DNA of 64,000 bases from Trichosphaerium sp. ATCC 40318 (taxonomy: Eukaryota > Discosea > Flabellinia > Trichosidae), in NCBI GenBank assembly GCA_038496445.1, contig JALMLS010000256.1:1-64000 (forward strand), in the 5' to 3' direction. The first letter of the stretch is position 1, and each line of letters begins with the position of its first letter. Shown piece by piece: positions 24,740 through 35,624 of the stretch. The notes below the pieces were generated by a model. It was given only the letters and a program-made list of their open reading frames with translations, did no database searches and was not told where the DNA came from. The position numbers were made by a program, and so were the translations under genes.

Positions 24740-26032
24740 ATGTCAGAAGGCGTAGTGTTAATCACTGGAGCATGTGGTAACCTTGGGTATAAGCTATCAA
24801 CGTATTTAAAAGAACAATGCGTCAAACTGGTGCTTCTCGATATAAAATTTCGTGACGCGTTTCGAGACCAATTCAAGGATGCTCAGCTCATTACCGCAGA
24901 TTTGAGGTACTACATTTTGTTTGACAGGACTTATTTTCGCTCTAATACTGCTAAGAACATGGAATCCATCGTGGGTGGACTCATTTAACGGTGTAGATGC
25001 TGTTTACCATTTCGCAGCCCAAATGCCATTGCCAGATGGTAACTAAATGCTTCTGTGTATCAAGGCTTACAGCTGTAGCAACATGGGAAGATTCTGCAAG
25101 ATCTATAGACATAACATCCAACGTTCTCTTTGCTGCCTCTAAAGCAGGTAATCAATATATTTTGAAATATTGACAACACGTTCTCTTACGAATTCGTTGT
25201 TTCTCACAACTTCTCAGGTGTTAGACGATTTGTGTTCGCAACATCCAACGTGCGTAACGATGCATTTACGCTATCATTGTATATACTAACATGATTTAAG
25301 CACGTGATGGGTGGATATGTTTACAAAAACTTACAACCCGGACAACTAAAAACTACATTACCACCTCTTGTAGGCACCAAATTCACCTTAGGCGCGTTTA
25401 TATCAAGGTTTTTGAACCACTATTCAGGCTTAACATTTAACTTAGGCAAAGTGTCAAAGGATTCAACGCCATACGCTTCAGCAAAGCTACACGGTGAGAG
25501 ATTATGTGAAACCTTCGTTGGCTCTGGACAACTCAATTCTGCCATAGCTGGTAACCCAATCATGTGAACTCTATAATCTTATAGTTTCTAGTACGTATTG
25601 GGTGGTGTAACGTAGGTAAAAATACTCCAGATATGATACGTGCTATAGGGTAGACCAAACTGTAATTTTTTTTTTTGACTGTATTTTGACTAGAGAGCCA
25701 GTTTCATCCGACGTTTTACAGCAAAGTGCCGTTGATAAAACAGATAAATTACAATCGTTACTACTCAGTTGGTTCCGAGGCATGTGGTTGAGCAATGACG
25801 ATTTTATTACACTTATGGATCGGTGTCGGCATGCAGACCTTTCTTCTGAAAATAAGTATGTACTTGTAAATGGAATGTCTAGCAACAAGGACCAACTATG
25901 GGATCAAACAGTTGGTAAAGAGGTACACAAATTAATGATCATATGTAGGCATTAGTATACTAATAATACTCCTTTCAGGTGCTAGGATATCATGCTAAAA
26001 GCGATGCATACTCATTTCTAAAGAGCACTTAA
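24740..26032 (+). CDS. Extended SDR (NAD-dependent epimerase/uronate-dehydrogenase-like)
   Basis: The ATG at 24740 starts MSEGVVLITGACGNLGYKLS, with a perfect GxxGxxG dinucleotide motif (TGACGNLG). Next come VLLDIKFRD (acidic residue after beta-2, favouring NAD), GVDAVYHFAAQMPLPD, and RRFVFATSN before a short intron. The catalytic YxxxK appears as YASAKLHGE (about 25471), followed by the split RIGWCNVGKNTPDMIRA segment, FRGMWLSNDDF and VLVNGMSSNKDQLWDQT near the end. The stop is at 26030-26032. The IGWC...N-P and MWLSN-DF motifs are shared with bacterial and fungal uronate-dehydrogenase-like SDRs, so a sugar-acid or NDP-sugar oxidoreductase is likely; the exact substrate cannot be read. Adjacent to a secreted glycosyl-hydrolase-like gene. 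Confidence 0.75.
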
Positions 26033-26095
26033 AATAATAGAAACCACCATACTGAAAAAATGTGATGGTACTAAGCGTCGTTGTTAAGCAAGTTT

Positions 26096-27099
26096 TTATT
26101 CTTCCTTGGCAGCCTCTGCTGGGATAATTTCCTTTTTATTCTGATTAATATACTTCAACCATTTGTATTTGAATAAATAGTAATTAACAAACATCACGGG
26201 AATAAAGATATCCAAATAATTAGTGCTTTGATATGCAGTTCCATACGCTTGAGCCACAGCTACTACTTTACCATGTGCATTTAGAACAGGTCCGCCAGAG
26301 TTACCATCTATACATTGAATACTTATGTTAGTCGTGACAAGGATGAAGACAGAAAAAGAAAAAAATAAGAAAACAGTACGGGTGACGATGGCATCTTTTA
26401 GTATCATGCGTGGTCCACCGTTTACCATAGACAAAAATGTTGGTGCATCGCTATAAGTAGTTTTAAGGTTACCACCATTAGGGTAACCAATACATATAGT
26501 CTTATTCCAAGGCCAAGGAAAATTAAACAATTGTCCCTAAAAAATAAATCAATTATTGGTACTTTTTTTCAGGTTGCAACTTTATCATCAAAGTCAAGTC
26601 ACGTGCTTAGTTTTTGGAAAAAAGAAAGAGCATAAATGAAGTCGTACTTTTAGTGGTTCCCTTGGTACGTCTTGTGGTAGCTTAATAACAGCTAGATCGT
26701 ACTTTTCAGAGTATATAATTACGTTCGATTTCAAAAACGGCACAACGAGCTCCCCAGGGAATGTCAAAATCCCAAATTGTTTTAACGGTTTAACAACATG
26801 CGCATTTGTTACCACAATGTTTTTCGCTGTATAAAGAAAGCCTGTAGCAGAGCTTATACTGTCTATTGTTGCCCCAGGTACTCTAATATTATTTGGTATT
26901 TGAATCTTCGCTATGGAGCCTTTGGCCGCACTAATAGCTTCGCCGTTAACGCCTAAACGTTAAATGTTACAAAAAAAATTGCTATGAAGCTTATGTCACC
27001 ATAAATGCGGTTGTAAGCGTAAGAATACGCTATATACGATAGTGGGATAAGCGCTAGGAAAGCTTGACGCCCACGTAAGCTAGCTCGCACTGTATTCAT
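26096..27099 (-). CDS. Membrane-anchored trypsin-like serine protease
   Basis: The ATG at 27099 opens MNTVRASLRGRQAFLALIPL, a basic N-terminus followed by a hydrophobic segment that could be a mitochondrial presequence or membrane anchor. The protease domain carries the full triad: His in NIVVTNAHVV (about 26810), Asp in YDLAVIKLP (about 26690) and Ser in DGNSGGPVLN (about 26285). IQIPNNIRVPGATIDSISSA precedes it and VVAVAQAYGT follows the Ser. The short C-terminal tail (INQNKKEIIPAEAAKEE) stops at 26096. The TNAHVV, YDLAVIKL and GNSGGPVLN motifs are of the HtrA/Deg (S1C) style, but no PDZ domain is present, so this is a short form. Introns interrupt the domain at least four times. Confidence 0.75.
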
Positions 27100-27224
27100 A
27101 TATAATCAATGTGGTTACCAGTATTGACACCTATGCGCACTCATTGTTATGTGAACAAGCGAAAAAAAGTTGTAGAAGAGTGTCCAACACATTTCAACGC
27201 TTTTTTCGGTTGTCGAGTATCAAA
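27100..27224. promoter_or_regulatory. Bidirectional intergenic promoter region
   Basis: 125 bp separate the divergent start codons of the trypsin-like protease (27099) and the secreted glycosyl-hydrolase-like gene (27225). An AT-rich TATATAATCA stretch lies at about 27098-27107, next to the protease start. Promoter function is inferred from position only. Confidence 0.4.
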
Positions 27225-28980
27225 ATGGACAGATTACCACTCCTTCTCTTATTTGTATCCGTAGCATTATGCTATACGCCTTGCATTTGGAGAGGGATCC
27301 CAGGTCAATGCATTGCTGTAGCAAACTGCACAGGAAGACCAATACCAAAGTAAGACACCGTATACTCCTAGATTCTAGGACATTATTTCCAAAAATGCTG
27401 TATTTACTCTTTTAGCCTATGTACGGCACACGGGCAATGCTGTTTGCGTCGTGCTATACCTTTTACGCGTGGTACATGGCTTGGCTACTCCCAATACACG
27501 AAAACAGAAAGCGATGTTCTGTGCGTACAAACGAAACGCTATAGCGTAATTAGCCTCACTTTTATTGTAGATACGCTATGGTAGAACTTCAAAAACGAGG
27601 AGTTAACAGAGTTTACGTTGATGTTTGGAATCAGGTACGACAACGTTCGAAAATTTGTACTGTAGAGTGATAACAGCGTAACAGGGCATTGTTTACTTTC
27701 CATCGCCAACATTCGAAAACATTTTCGGTAATGGGTCCACAGGGTACTTATATCATCTCCAAAGCATATGATTTATACCACCTATAGAAGGGATATCCTT
27801 GGATGGGCTGTAAATGCCGGTAGACGACTAAACATGTCCGTAAGTGCCTGGAATAAATTACTAATTAGGCAACTTGCCTTTATCCAGCATGATCACACTT
27901 TTTTGATTTCTTGACTTGTTTATTGTCTTATAGTATTTGTAGGTTGTACCTTGGTTTGAATATGGATTTATGGCATCATATAAGTCTACACCTTCCAACC
28001 AGTTTACAAGAGTACTAGATACATCATTGTTTTCTTGAAGCTAAGTTTTTTCGATTCATCTAGTATGTAAGTAGTCAAGGATGGGCTCTTGGTGTATGGA
28101 ATAACTATCTCTGGATGGATCCAAGAAAACCAGCTGTTGTAGATTTCCTTGTAGGAATCATGGCTGGTACGTACAAAGAATAGATGTAGCTCAACATTTT
28201 TTTTTTTCTATTGTGGAAAGATCATTTCCTTGCTACTACTAGTGTTCGGAAGCTAACTAATTACTTTAGATGCTATCAAACTATATCCTAGCGTAAATAT
28301 GGTACAAATCGATGATCACTTTGGCATGCCTGTCTCGCTAGGTATAACAACAGTACTACAGTTGTTTTACTAAGTGTAATATTTAGGCGGTACTAAATCT
28401 GTTGTATCACAAGTATCACGGTTTGTCTCATCGAAAATCAGAAGTGTGGAGTATGGTGCAAAAATATCATTGGCTCCTTCGCCAATAGCATTTTCGAAAC
28501 AGCACGTTGCTGTGCGTTATTTAACAAACCTTTTTATTTCCAAGAAATCACATACTAAACAGCATTGTTTTCGTAGGTTTACTGGGATGACTACGTAGAT
28601 GAGAACCTGTTTGATGAGTATGTACCTCAACTGTATACCACCACTATTCAATCATTTCATTCCTTGATGACACAGACACTACCTGTACGTAAACAAAGAG
28701 CGTAATTGTACAAAACGATCTAACTGATTTGTTTTCTTAAGATATTCTCACAAGCAAAGTTGCCTCTACTCAATATTGCTATCAGGTACATTTCTGTTCC
28801 TCTTTTTTTCTCTACTTACAGTTCCACAGAGGTGTTGGTAGCTCAGCTGCTACTCCATGGGATGCATTAAAAGCAATGATTATTGAGTGCGAAAATGCAA
28901 TTGGAGGCGGTTGTTCAATATGGAAAGACTCTGCAATACTCCAACAATACCCAGACCAATTTTCTCAATTGTGGGGATGA
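27225..28980 (+). CDS. Secreted glycosyl-hydrolase-like 10 (GHL10) protein
   Basis: The ATG at 27225 opens a signal peptide (MDRLPLLLLFVSVALCYTPC), then a short Cys-rich segment (IPGQCIAVANCTGRP, CTAHGQCCLRR). The rest is a TIM-barrel-like protein in about ten exons: LQKRGVNRVYVDVWNQG, GIVYFPSPTF, ILGWAVNAGRRLNMSVVPWF-EYGFM, LWMDPRKPAVVDFLVGIMAD, SVNMVQIDDHFGMP, KISLAPSPIAFSKQ and VYWDDYVDENLFDEYVPQLY, ending QLWG with a stop at 28978. The DPxxP...F...I, QIDDHF and PWF-YG motifs are those of the bacterial GHL10/COG1649 family, with the Asp pair in QIDDHF at the expected catalytic place. Substrate unknown; a polysaccharide in the food or wall is likely. An AATAAA signal follows at about 29003. 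Confidence 0.8.
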
Positions 28981-30019
28981 TTACAATTGAAATGTAAGAA
29001 CTAAATAAACCATCACCTACTAAAATCTTATGTTGCAAAAAATATACTATCCGCATCTTCTAAAGTGTCCACCTTATAACGTTTAGTATCAAGATCAAGT
29101 GTAGGTCTATACAGTTTTGTTGTTAGCTTTAGTGCTTAATACAACAAATAAGCACCTCATCATTGTATTGCACCATCACAATTCCGCAAGGTTTTTGTGC
29201 GTAGAATTGATATTGACAAGCAAATATTCTTTCCCCACTGTTACAATTGTTTGTCAAGAGTCTTGGATACATGGAAAACGTCATGATAAAGAGTGGTATG
29301 GAAATGGATAAGTTTTAAAAAGCAGTACAGTTACGTTGATATTGTGAGACATGCTAAGTACACTTCTTATTATGTAATATGATAAGTTGGCTGAGGATGT
29401 ACTAATGGCACACTGCAAGGAGATACAACATTTTTTGTGGAGCCAGGAGTTTTGATGCTGGCGTAGTGAGTAGAGCAAGTATAATAAAGAATACCGTAGC
29501 TTAATACCAAATCTATGGTTGAAGTAGTACTACAATACACTCAATAAGCCACGTTTTTTTTTTGGTGACGCCCTGCATTGTTACTAGCAACTTAATTTTT
29601 GAAGAAACCTCGCTACGTATTACTCTAGGTTTATTGTGCTATCTACAATGCTAAATAGTACTCCATAAAATGGCGAAAGGTTTTCTGGAGTTGAGGTTTT
29701 TTTTTTTCAACCAATCATACGAGATAGAGCTTCGTACGTCACTCTAATATCAGGCTATGTAATAGCTGAACATATCTCAATAATACCAGAAAGTACAAGC
29801 GCTATCGCGTGAATTTTGTTGCTGTGTGAGACCTGACATCTGTTATTAAGGGAGCATGCTCACTACTCCTTTTGTATCACTGCTGGTTATTACGAACATT
29901 GTTGTAGCCATTAATATCTTATTTTACCTCAACAGCCACTTTTATTTGCTGAATGTCCACCAGCCTTATTCGCACTTCATCAATAAATATCAAACAAACA
30001 TAAACAGAACAAGCACCTC
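28981..30019. other. Intergenic, no supported gene
   Basis: Downstream of the GHL10 gene there is an AATAAA-type signal (about 29003), then AT-rich sequence with only short frames on both strands. I see no domain-like translation. Confidence 0.5.
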
Positions 30020-30293
30020 ATGTCTACTTGTACAACATCAACAACTATGCGTTGGATGGGCCTAGCATTTGATGGGCGTATAGTCAAATACGAAAGAAGC
30101 GGTAATGAGTGGCACCAATATGACAACGGCAAAAAGATTAAGACCTTTATTCACAAGGAAATCATCCTAAAAGAACGGATGTTACAAGGTTCATATCCAA
30201 CAAAGTGGATGCGACATATTGGCTCTCGACAATAATGCAGCGTACTACGGAGGAAAGAAATGGGCTGCTGGTAAATTCTCTGATGATGATTAG
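30020..30293 (+). pseudogene. Short coding remnant of unknown family
   Basis: Two frames read like one broken small protein: MRWMGLAFDGRIVKYERSGN then EWHQYDNGKKIKTFIHKE from ATG 30048, and after a frame change LDNNAAYYGGKKWAAGKFSD to a TAG at 30291. The W/Y/G-rich, strand-like composition suggests a compact beta protein. I do not recognise the family. The frame change between about 30165 and 30215 could be an unrecognised intron or a frameshift. Confidence 0.35.
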
Positions 30294-30934
30294 ACTAGCC
30301 GTACAATGTAAAGCTACATTCAATAAAAGTATTATCTTTGCGATACACAAGACCAAACTTTGTTTGACTTTTTTTCTTTTTTGCCTTGTGAAAAGGCAAT
30401 CGTTGAACCTCAGCATTTCCTAAAAGTAAGTTACTGATAAGTTACGGATAACATTCAGAAATCCCAGTGTTGTGATCATCTGTTCGGCATTTCCTTTAAA
30501 TTGGACGCCAGCAGAGTGTCAAAATAGTAATTAAAAATTGCATCACAATGGTGAATAGTACAACGGCCAACTTACAGAGCATCATTACTGTGTTACTGAC
30601 CAACAAGAAGGTAACTATGGTAATTGGTTTTAGGAGGTGTGGGATCTGTGATATGTAAAAGGTGCAACATTCTCAAACTCCCATTTGTTTTTCTTACTTT
30701 GCTCGGTTGTTTGTTTCTCGAAAAACAAGCGAGGATAACAAACTGAAGTTGAATAGAAGAAGCGCACAAAGGAACTAGCAAAAGGGTTGTTTGCAAGCTT
30801 GGACTTTGGTTTGTGCTTGGATAGCATGAGTGCTAACAACAGCATTATCATAAAACAGGTTTAATACGCCGGTAGAAATAAACATCTTTTGTAAATCCCA
30901 CGTGATTATTACTTTATTGACTGTTACAACTTTC
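30294..30934. other. Intergenic, no supported gene
   Basis: Short open frames occur on both strands (for example 30630-30851 minus) with no recognisable motif. A CACGTG lies at about 30900, just past the 3' end of the convergent surface-protein gene. Confidence 0.45.
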
Positions 30935-33124
30935 CTAGAACATTGTTCCTTTTGCTTTTCCTCTAGTACTTTTTTTGTATGGAAACAAAAATGCTGGTCT
31001 CAAAACAAGCACAATTATAATAATAACAATAGCAACAAGCAGTATTACACCTGAAATACTTGCTATTATTGGTACAAGCAACTTATTACTTGATGATCCT
31101 TCTGAATTGCAACGTGATGTATCAAATACAATGACTAACTTGTTACTTTCTAGGCAACTATTAGTTGCGTGTCAATACTTCAATCTGCGTACCAAGAATA
31201 CCTGATGCAGCCACGCAATCAGTGTCCGTCAGTTCTATTGTGGGTAAATCACTAACTTCATTGTCACATGATTCATTGAAAGAAAGGAAATCAAGTGAAG
31301 GTGGGTATGAGAATGTGCCATTGATGATTATCTCGGCATCTATTGGTTTATGTTAAGTTTTTTAAATTGTGAACTCTGGCTTACTTTTTAAGGTCAAACA
31401 ATCAAATGTAGTTATCTCTGAAGGACCGTTGATAGTGATAGTACTATTAGCCCATGTCAAGTTACCTTAAGAGGAATTATTAGTACAAATAGTTCACTGA
31501 ACTCAGTGGTAAGAAAAAAACCAACAATACCTTGTATGTTAAGAGATGAAGATAATATAAGTGTAGGTGGTACCACATATGATGTTGGTACTAACCAAGT
31601 GTCATCAACACATATAGAACTTTGCACATCGGAAGTAAAACCACCACAACAATTGGCATCATTTTGTAACATCAAACAAATACTACTATTGGTAGCGCTT
31701 GTTGGCATACTTGTAGGCATTTGAGTTAAAATAGGTGCTTGTGTAGGGGTATCTATTGGTGATCCTGTAGGACTAATTGATGGTATACTAAATGCATCAA
31801 TTGAAACCAATAGTTGTCCCTGTCCTATAAACCATACACTCGTATCTGATAGTGGGTTCAATGCTACTACACTGAACGATACATTAGTAAAGCTATCATA
31901 GCTGCCTAGTATAATTGAATAAGTAGATCCTACTGCAGACTCAGAAACAACAAAAACTTGGTCACAATCAAATAATGTAAGTCAACTCATTCACATGTTT
32001 GTTAAAAGTACGCACCTGTTGTGTTAACAAACCATAGCTTGTCGACAGCAGAGGCAACTATTGTGTTACTTGCAGGAGATACAATAGTTATTACTGGCGA
32101 AGTGTTGCCAAACATGGTGAAAGACTCAAGGGTTGTGTTATCGCTAATATTGGCTTTAAAAATATCCAGTCAGTTCACAGGCTGGTGAATTACGAAAAGG
32201 TGGTCACGTGCAAACATTTTTGTGAGCCCAAATACCATCATCAAGTCCTACCATCAACCAATCACCCATAAATGTGCAAGCCTAAATATAAAAGGTAAGC
32301 ACCTTTAGCGGTAGCCTTTGAGAAGTGATATACGTACTCTTACAGATGATACAATACTGGCATCTATGTATCCTTTTCTCGTTGGAACTAATGAACTGTC
32401 AAACTCGTAGACATGGAAACCCTTCAATGGTCCATCAGTAATCGCAATTACCATGTATTGATCATAATCGTCGATTGCAATCTGTCCAATATGAGCACTG
32501 TCAGCTGTAACAGTTTGCTCAGCGTTTGTGATGTCAAACGTATCAACAATTGAATACGTTGAAACGTTGAAAATAACCTTACGCAAGGTCAGCACAATTT
32601 TCCATCACGTGATTACACTCACAATGTTATTAAATTTTCCTCCTCCAACGTAAAGATGTGTCTTGTCACCATTAAATTCAAGGCCTTTGATCTCAGTTTA
32701 AAACCAACAAACAAGAAGAAAAAAGTTGATATCTCACCTCCTGGTTGCTCTAGTGTAGTGTCAAGTAGGGCTGAGCCTCGATAAGGTTGTGTGGATGTCC
32801 CTGCGAGGCTTAGAATGCAATGTTTGTAGTTTTCCGTACCAGATGGAGCTAGTTCTGATAGTGCACCTCTCAGCCCGAGTAAAACTTTTTCTTGGTTGTT
32901 TGACGCAGTCATGGCAGAATAACTTCTACTTCCAAAAGAAAGATCTTAAAAGAGCGTGTAAGTAATCTCCCAAGCTTTAAAATACTCATGACGCATCGTT
33001 TTAGCGTTTTAAAACAAATTAAAACGGCTCATAAAGAAAACCGACTAAAGATACTAAAAACGCGATACGTACCTATATGAAGGCATGTAAGTGCGCAAAG
33101 GACCGTAATTAGGCAAAACCGCAT
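30935..33124 (-). CDS. Type I membrane surface protein, propeller-stalk-C/W motif family, intact copy
   Basis: The ATG at 33124 opens the 52-nt signal-peptide exon MRFCLITVLCALTCLHI. The next exons give a propeller-like ectodomain: TASNNQEKVLLGLRGALSEL, FNGDKTHLYVGGGKFNNI, ITNAEQTVTADSAHIGQIAI and DGPLKGFHVYEFDSSLVPTR, then ANISDNTTLESFTMFGN and IVASAVDKLWFVNTTG. A Thr/Pro stalk (near 31720-31790) precedes LMLQNDANCCGGFTSDVQSS-ICVDDTW and YVVPPTLILSSSLNIQG, NLTWANSTITI and a second Cys-bearing repeat region. The last exon has a single transmembrane helix (about 31000-31060, ISGVILLVAIVIIIIVLVL), FLFPYKK and a short basic tail ending at 30935. I find no frame break. It is probably a cell-surface receptor or adhesion protein; no known family name recognised. 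Confidence 0.8.
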
Positions 33125-33232
33125 TTCTTGATGAAAAGGGAGCACTAGGACTACCGGTTTACTTTTATCTTTTGTTGATTATCAACAAGAGTGTTGTAGC
33201 GAATTGCCTTTTAGCCAGCGAACCAGACTTAA

Positions 33233-34621
33233 GGGGGCAGTAACTTAACACAGTTAGCATACCTATACCCAAACGACTTAATAGAAAAAGGTACAAGTGA
33301 TCCCTCAATAGACGCAAACTGTGATACCAGATCACAGTTTACTAGGCAACATGAGGCAACAAAACAAAAAAAAACATCACTTCAAAAGTAAAACAAACTC
33401 GCTGCCAATGGTCAATGGTGGTAAAGCCTTAGACTACCTATACCAGTTGTTTATTTAAAGAAAATGATACAATCAGGGCATTGGAAGCCATTGTACACAT
33501 GTGGTGTTAGTGGTATGACCGTTACTTGTTGTTGTTCATTGAATAGTGCCTTTGACCACGTGGCTTTAACCACGTATACAATAGCTATTGAATGTTATCT
33601 TGTGGTACACACTTAGTTTATTTAATTGCTGTGACTAAAACACTTAGAGTACCTATACCCCAATGACTTAAACACAACTATTGTGTAAGTGTCTAGTAGC
33701 GATCCTGCTGCCAATGGTGAGACTTAATTTCACTTAACCCCCCAGTCCCCTAACACAGTCCCCAGAAATTATATTTGGAAAGTTTTATGTTAAGTCACAC
33801 AGTTTTCAACTGCGCTTTAAACTATATTATACGTTCTAGTGCTTGAGCAGTAGTTTTCCCTGTATCAAACAAGCGCTACACGGGATTATAGTTTGCAAAA
33901 CAGACCCTTGTCCTTAAAACGAATTAATCTTCTCAAGGTGTATTTTTACAAGTGCGTAATACACTTTTGGATGCATAAAAGTGAGTTTAGTGTCAAACAA
34001 ACCGAAAAATCACATAACTTGCCAAAAAAAGCGAAATTGTAAAAACAACATATTTTTATAGCTTTGATAGCGTTTTTGTAACGGCTTATTCGCATTTAAA
34101 GGAAAAAAAAGTCAGTGTGTACAGTTGTAACAAAAATCCACAAAAGGTAGACCTCAGAGTATCTTAGAACGTGTTTTAGAGGTGTTTCAATACACATGCA
34201 AAGATTTAAAGCCTGTTTTAAAAAAAAAACCCTTACTGTTCTTAAAAGTACTGTGTACCACGTTTTTACAGCGTTTTTATACCTCACACATACTTTATAT
34301 GCATTGTAAATAGTAAAGTAGAAATACTACATTTCTCATCCATCGTTATTGTTCATATTCCACTAACACGCTTTTGTACAACATTTAAACCGCTTAGTGA
34401 GTGGTAGGGGTTGGTAGGGGTTGGTAGGAGAAAGTTGCTACAGTTACATTTTTTTTTCTACCTTTAAACTGAACACACAAAGCTGCAACTGTCTACATAC
34501 ACGTAAAAGCATAAAAAAACGTTATTGAAAGCATAGAGAAAGGCATTAACACTCTCATAAGCTTAAAAACTTAAAAATAACGCCCGAAAAAGAAGGCGCC
34601 ATTAAGCCGTGGACTGCCCCC
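33233..34621. mobile_element. TTAA-flanked non-autonomous element (piggyBac-like MITE candidate)
   Basis: TTAA (33229-33232) followed by GGGGGCAGT is mirrored by ACTGCCCCC followed by TTAA (34622-34625). That gives 9-bp terminal inverted repeats plus a TTAA on each side, with a 1389-bp interior. TTAA duplication is the hallmark of piggyBac-superfamily insertion. The interior is AT-rich, has no plausible transposase frame, and holds several near-repeats of acctatacccaaacgactta (about 33262, 33650) and a short direct repeat of ggtaggggtt (about 34405-34430). Assignment is inferred from ends only. Confidence 0.55.
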
Positions 34622-34625
34622 TTAA

Positions 34626-35624
34626 TTGTACTATGTGTCAAACAGTCAAGACGAAGTCACTTTTTGCAAGAAATGTACTGGAAACCAGGTTTTTATTGAT
34701 CTAGACAATCAAACATATTTGACACTTTATGATATAACTACTACATTCTCAACAAAGTGATTCATAGCATTACATGTTGGAGTCATTGTTACACGTGATT
34801 TTGTACAGCCACACATGATATTGAACTGGTTATTTAGTTGTTTGTTTTCTTTATTACTGAATCATGTATTGATGATGCACGTGATGTACCTGTGAATGGA
34901 TTTTGTATGTAGTCGTGATCTTAAAATTGTCGAAATTCCTAGTAAGCGTGGCATTATGAAAGCCATTGCAATACTGTGCTAGCTTTTGTAACTTCTTCAA
35001 GATGAATACGGTACCCACTATACCAAAACAACTCTAGATACCTCACAATACTGTTTTGGATGATTTTGCAGTGACTCAAAATGGTATTATCCAATGGAAA
35101 AAAGAGAATGAAGATACTCTATGAAGTACTTTTGGTGGAATGAGAACAGTGAGTGCCAAGACTGTTGTATTCAAGAAAGGTACTTCAACATCTATTTATC
35201 ACGTCAAACTACAGAACAACAAAGTTTTGATGATAGCTAAGAGGGGTAAACCAAACGAACCTATTGAGAATAGCACGAGGCAACTTAATGCTTACTGCAG
35301 TTACCTCTAGGTCGCATCAGTAACGTTTATTCAATGTAAAAAAATAAGATAGACAAGTTCAGAAAACGAAAAAACCCCAACTTTCTAACCTCCAAATTAG
35401 GGTCGTAAAAATTCCTTACTAGTTCAAAGTTCTGCAACTCGGAGCTCGTAAAACTATTTAAAGGTACACTCAGTATTGAGCACGTAACAGTACGAAAGTC
35501 GACATCACATCGAGAATGTAACCTGACTAACTTCTATACAGGTATCCTTGCAAATAGCTGTACGTTGATCGTTTAGTGCTCACCAAGTGATTTCCGGCAA
35601 AATCTCGCGGATTTAAGCGGAGAA
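34626..35624. other. Intergenic with a degenerate coding-like fragment
   Basis: Between about 35060 and 35310 the plus strand gives coding-like pieces (VTQNGIIQWKKENEDTL, then MRTVSAKTVVFKKGTSTSIY and NNKVLMIAKRGKPNEPIENS) broken by an in-frame TGA at about 35122. I do not recognise the parent family. The remaining sequence is AT-rich with CACGTG at about 34793 and 34879. Confidence 0.4.
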
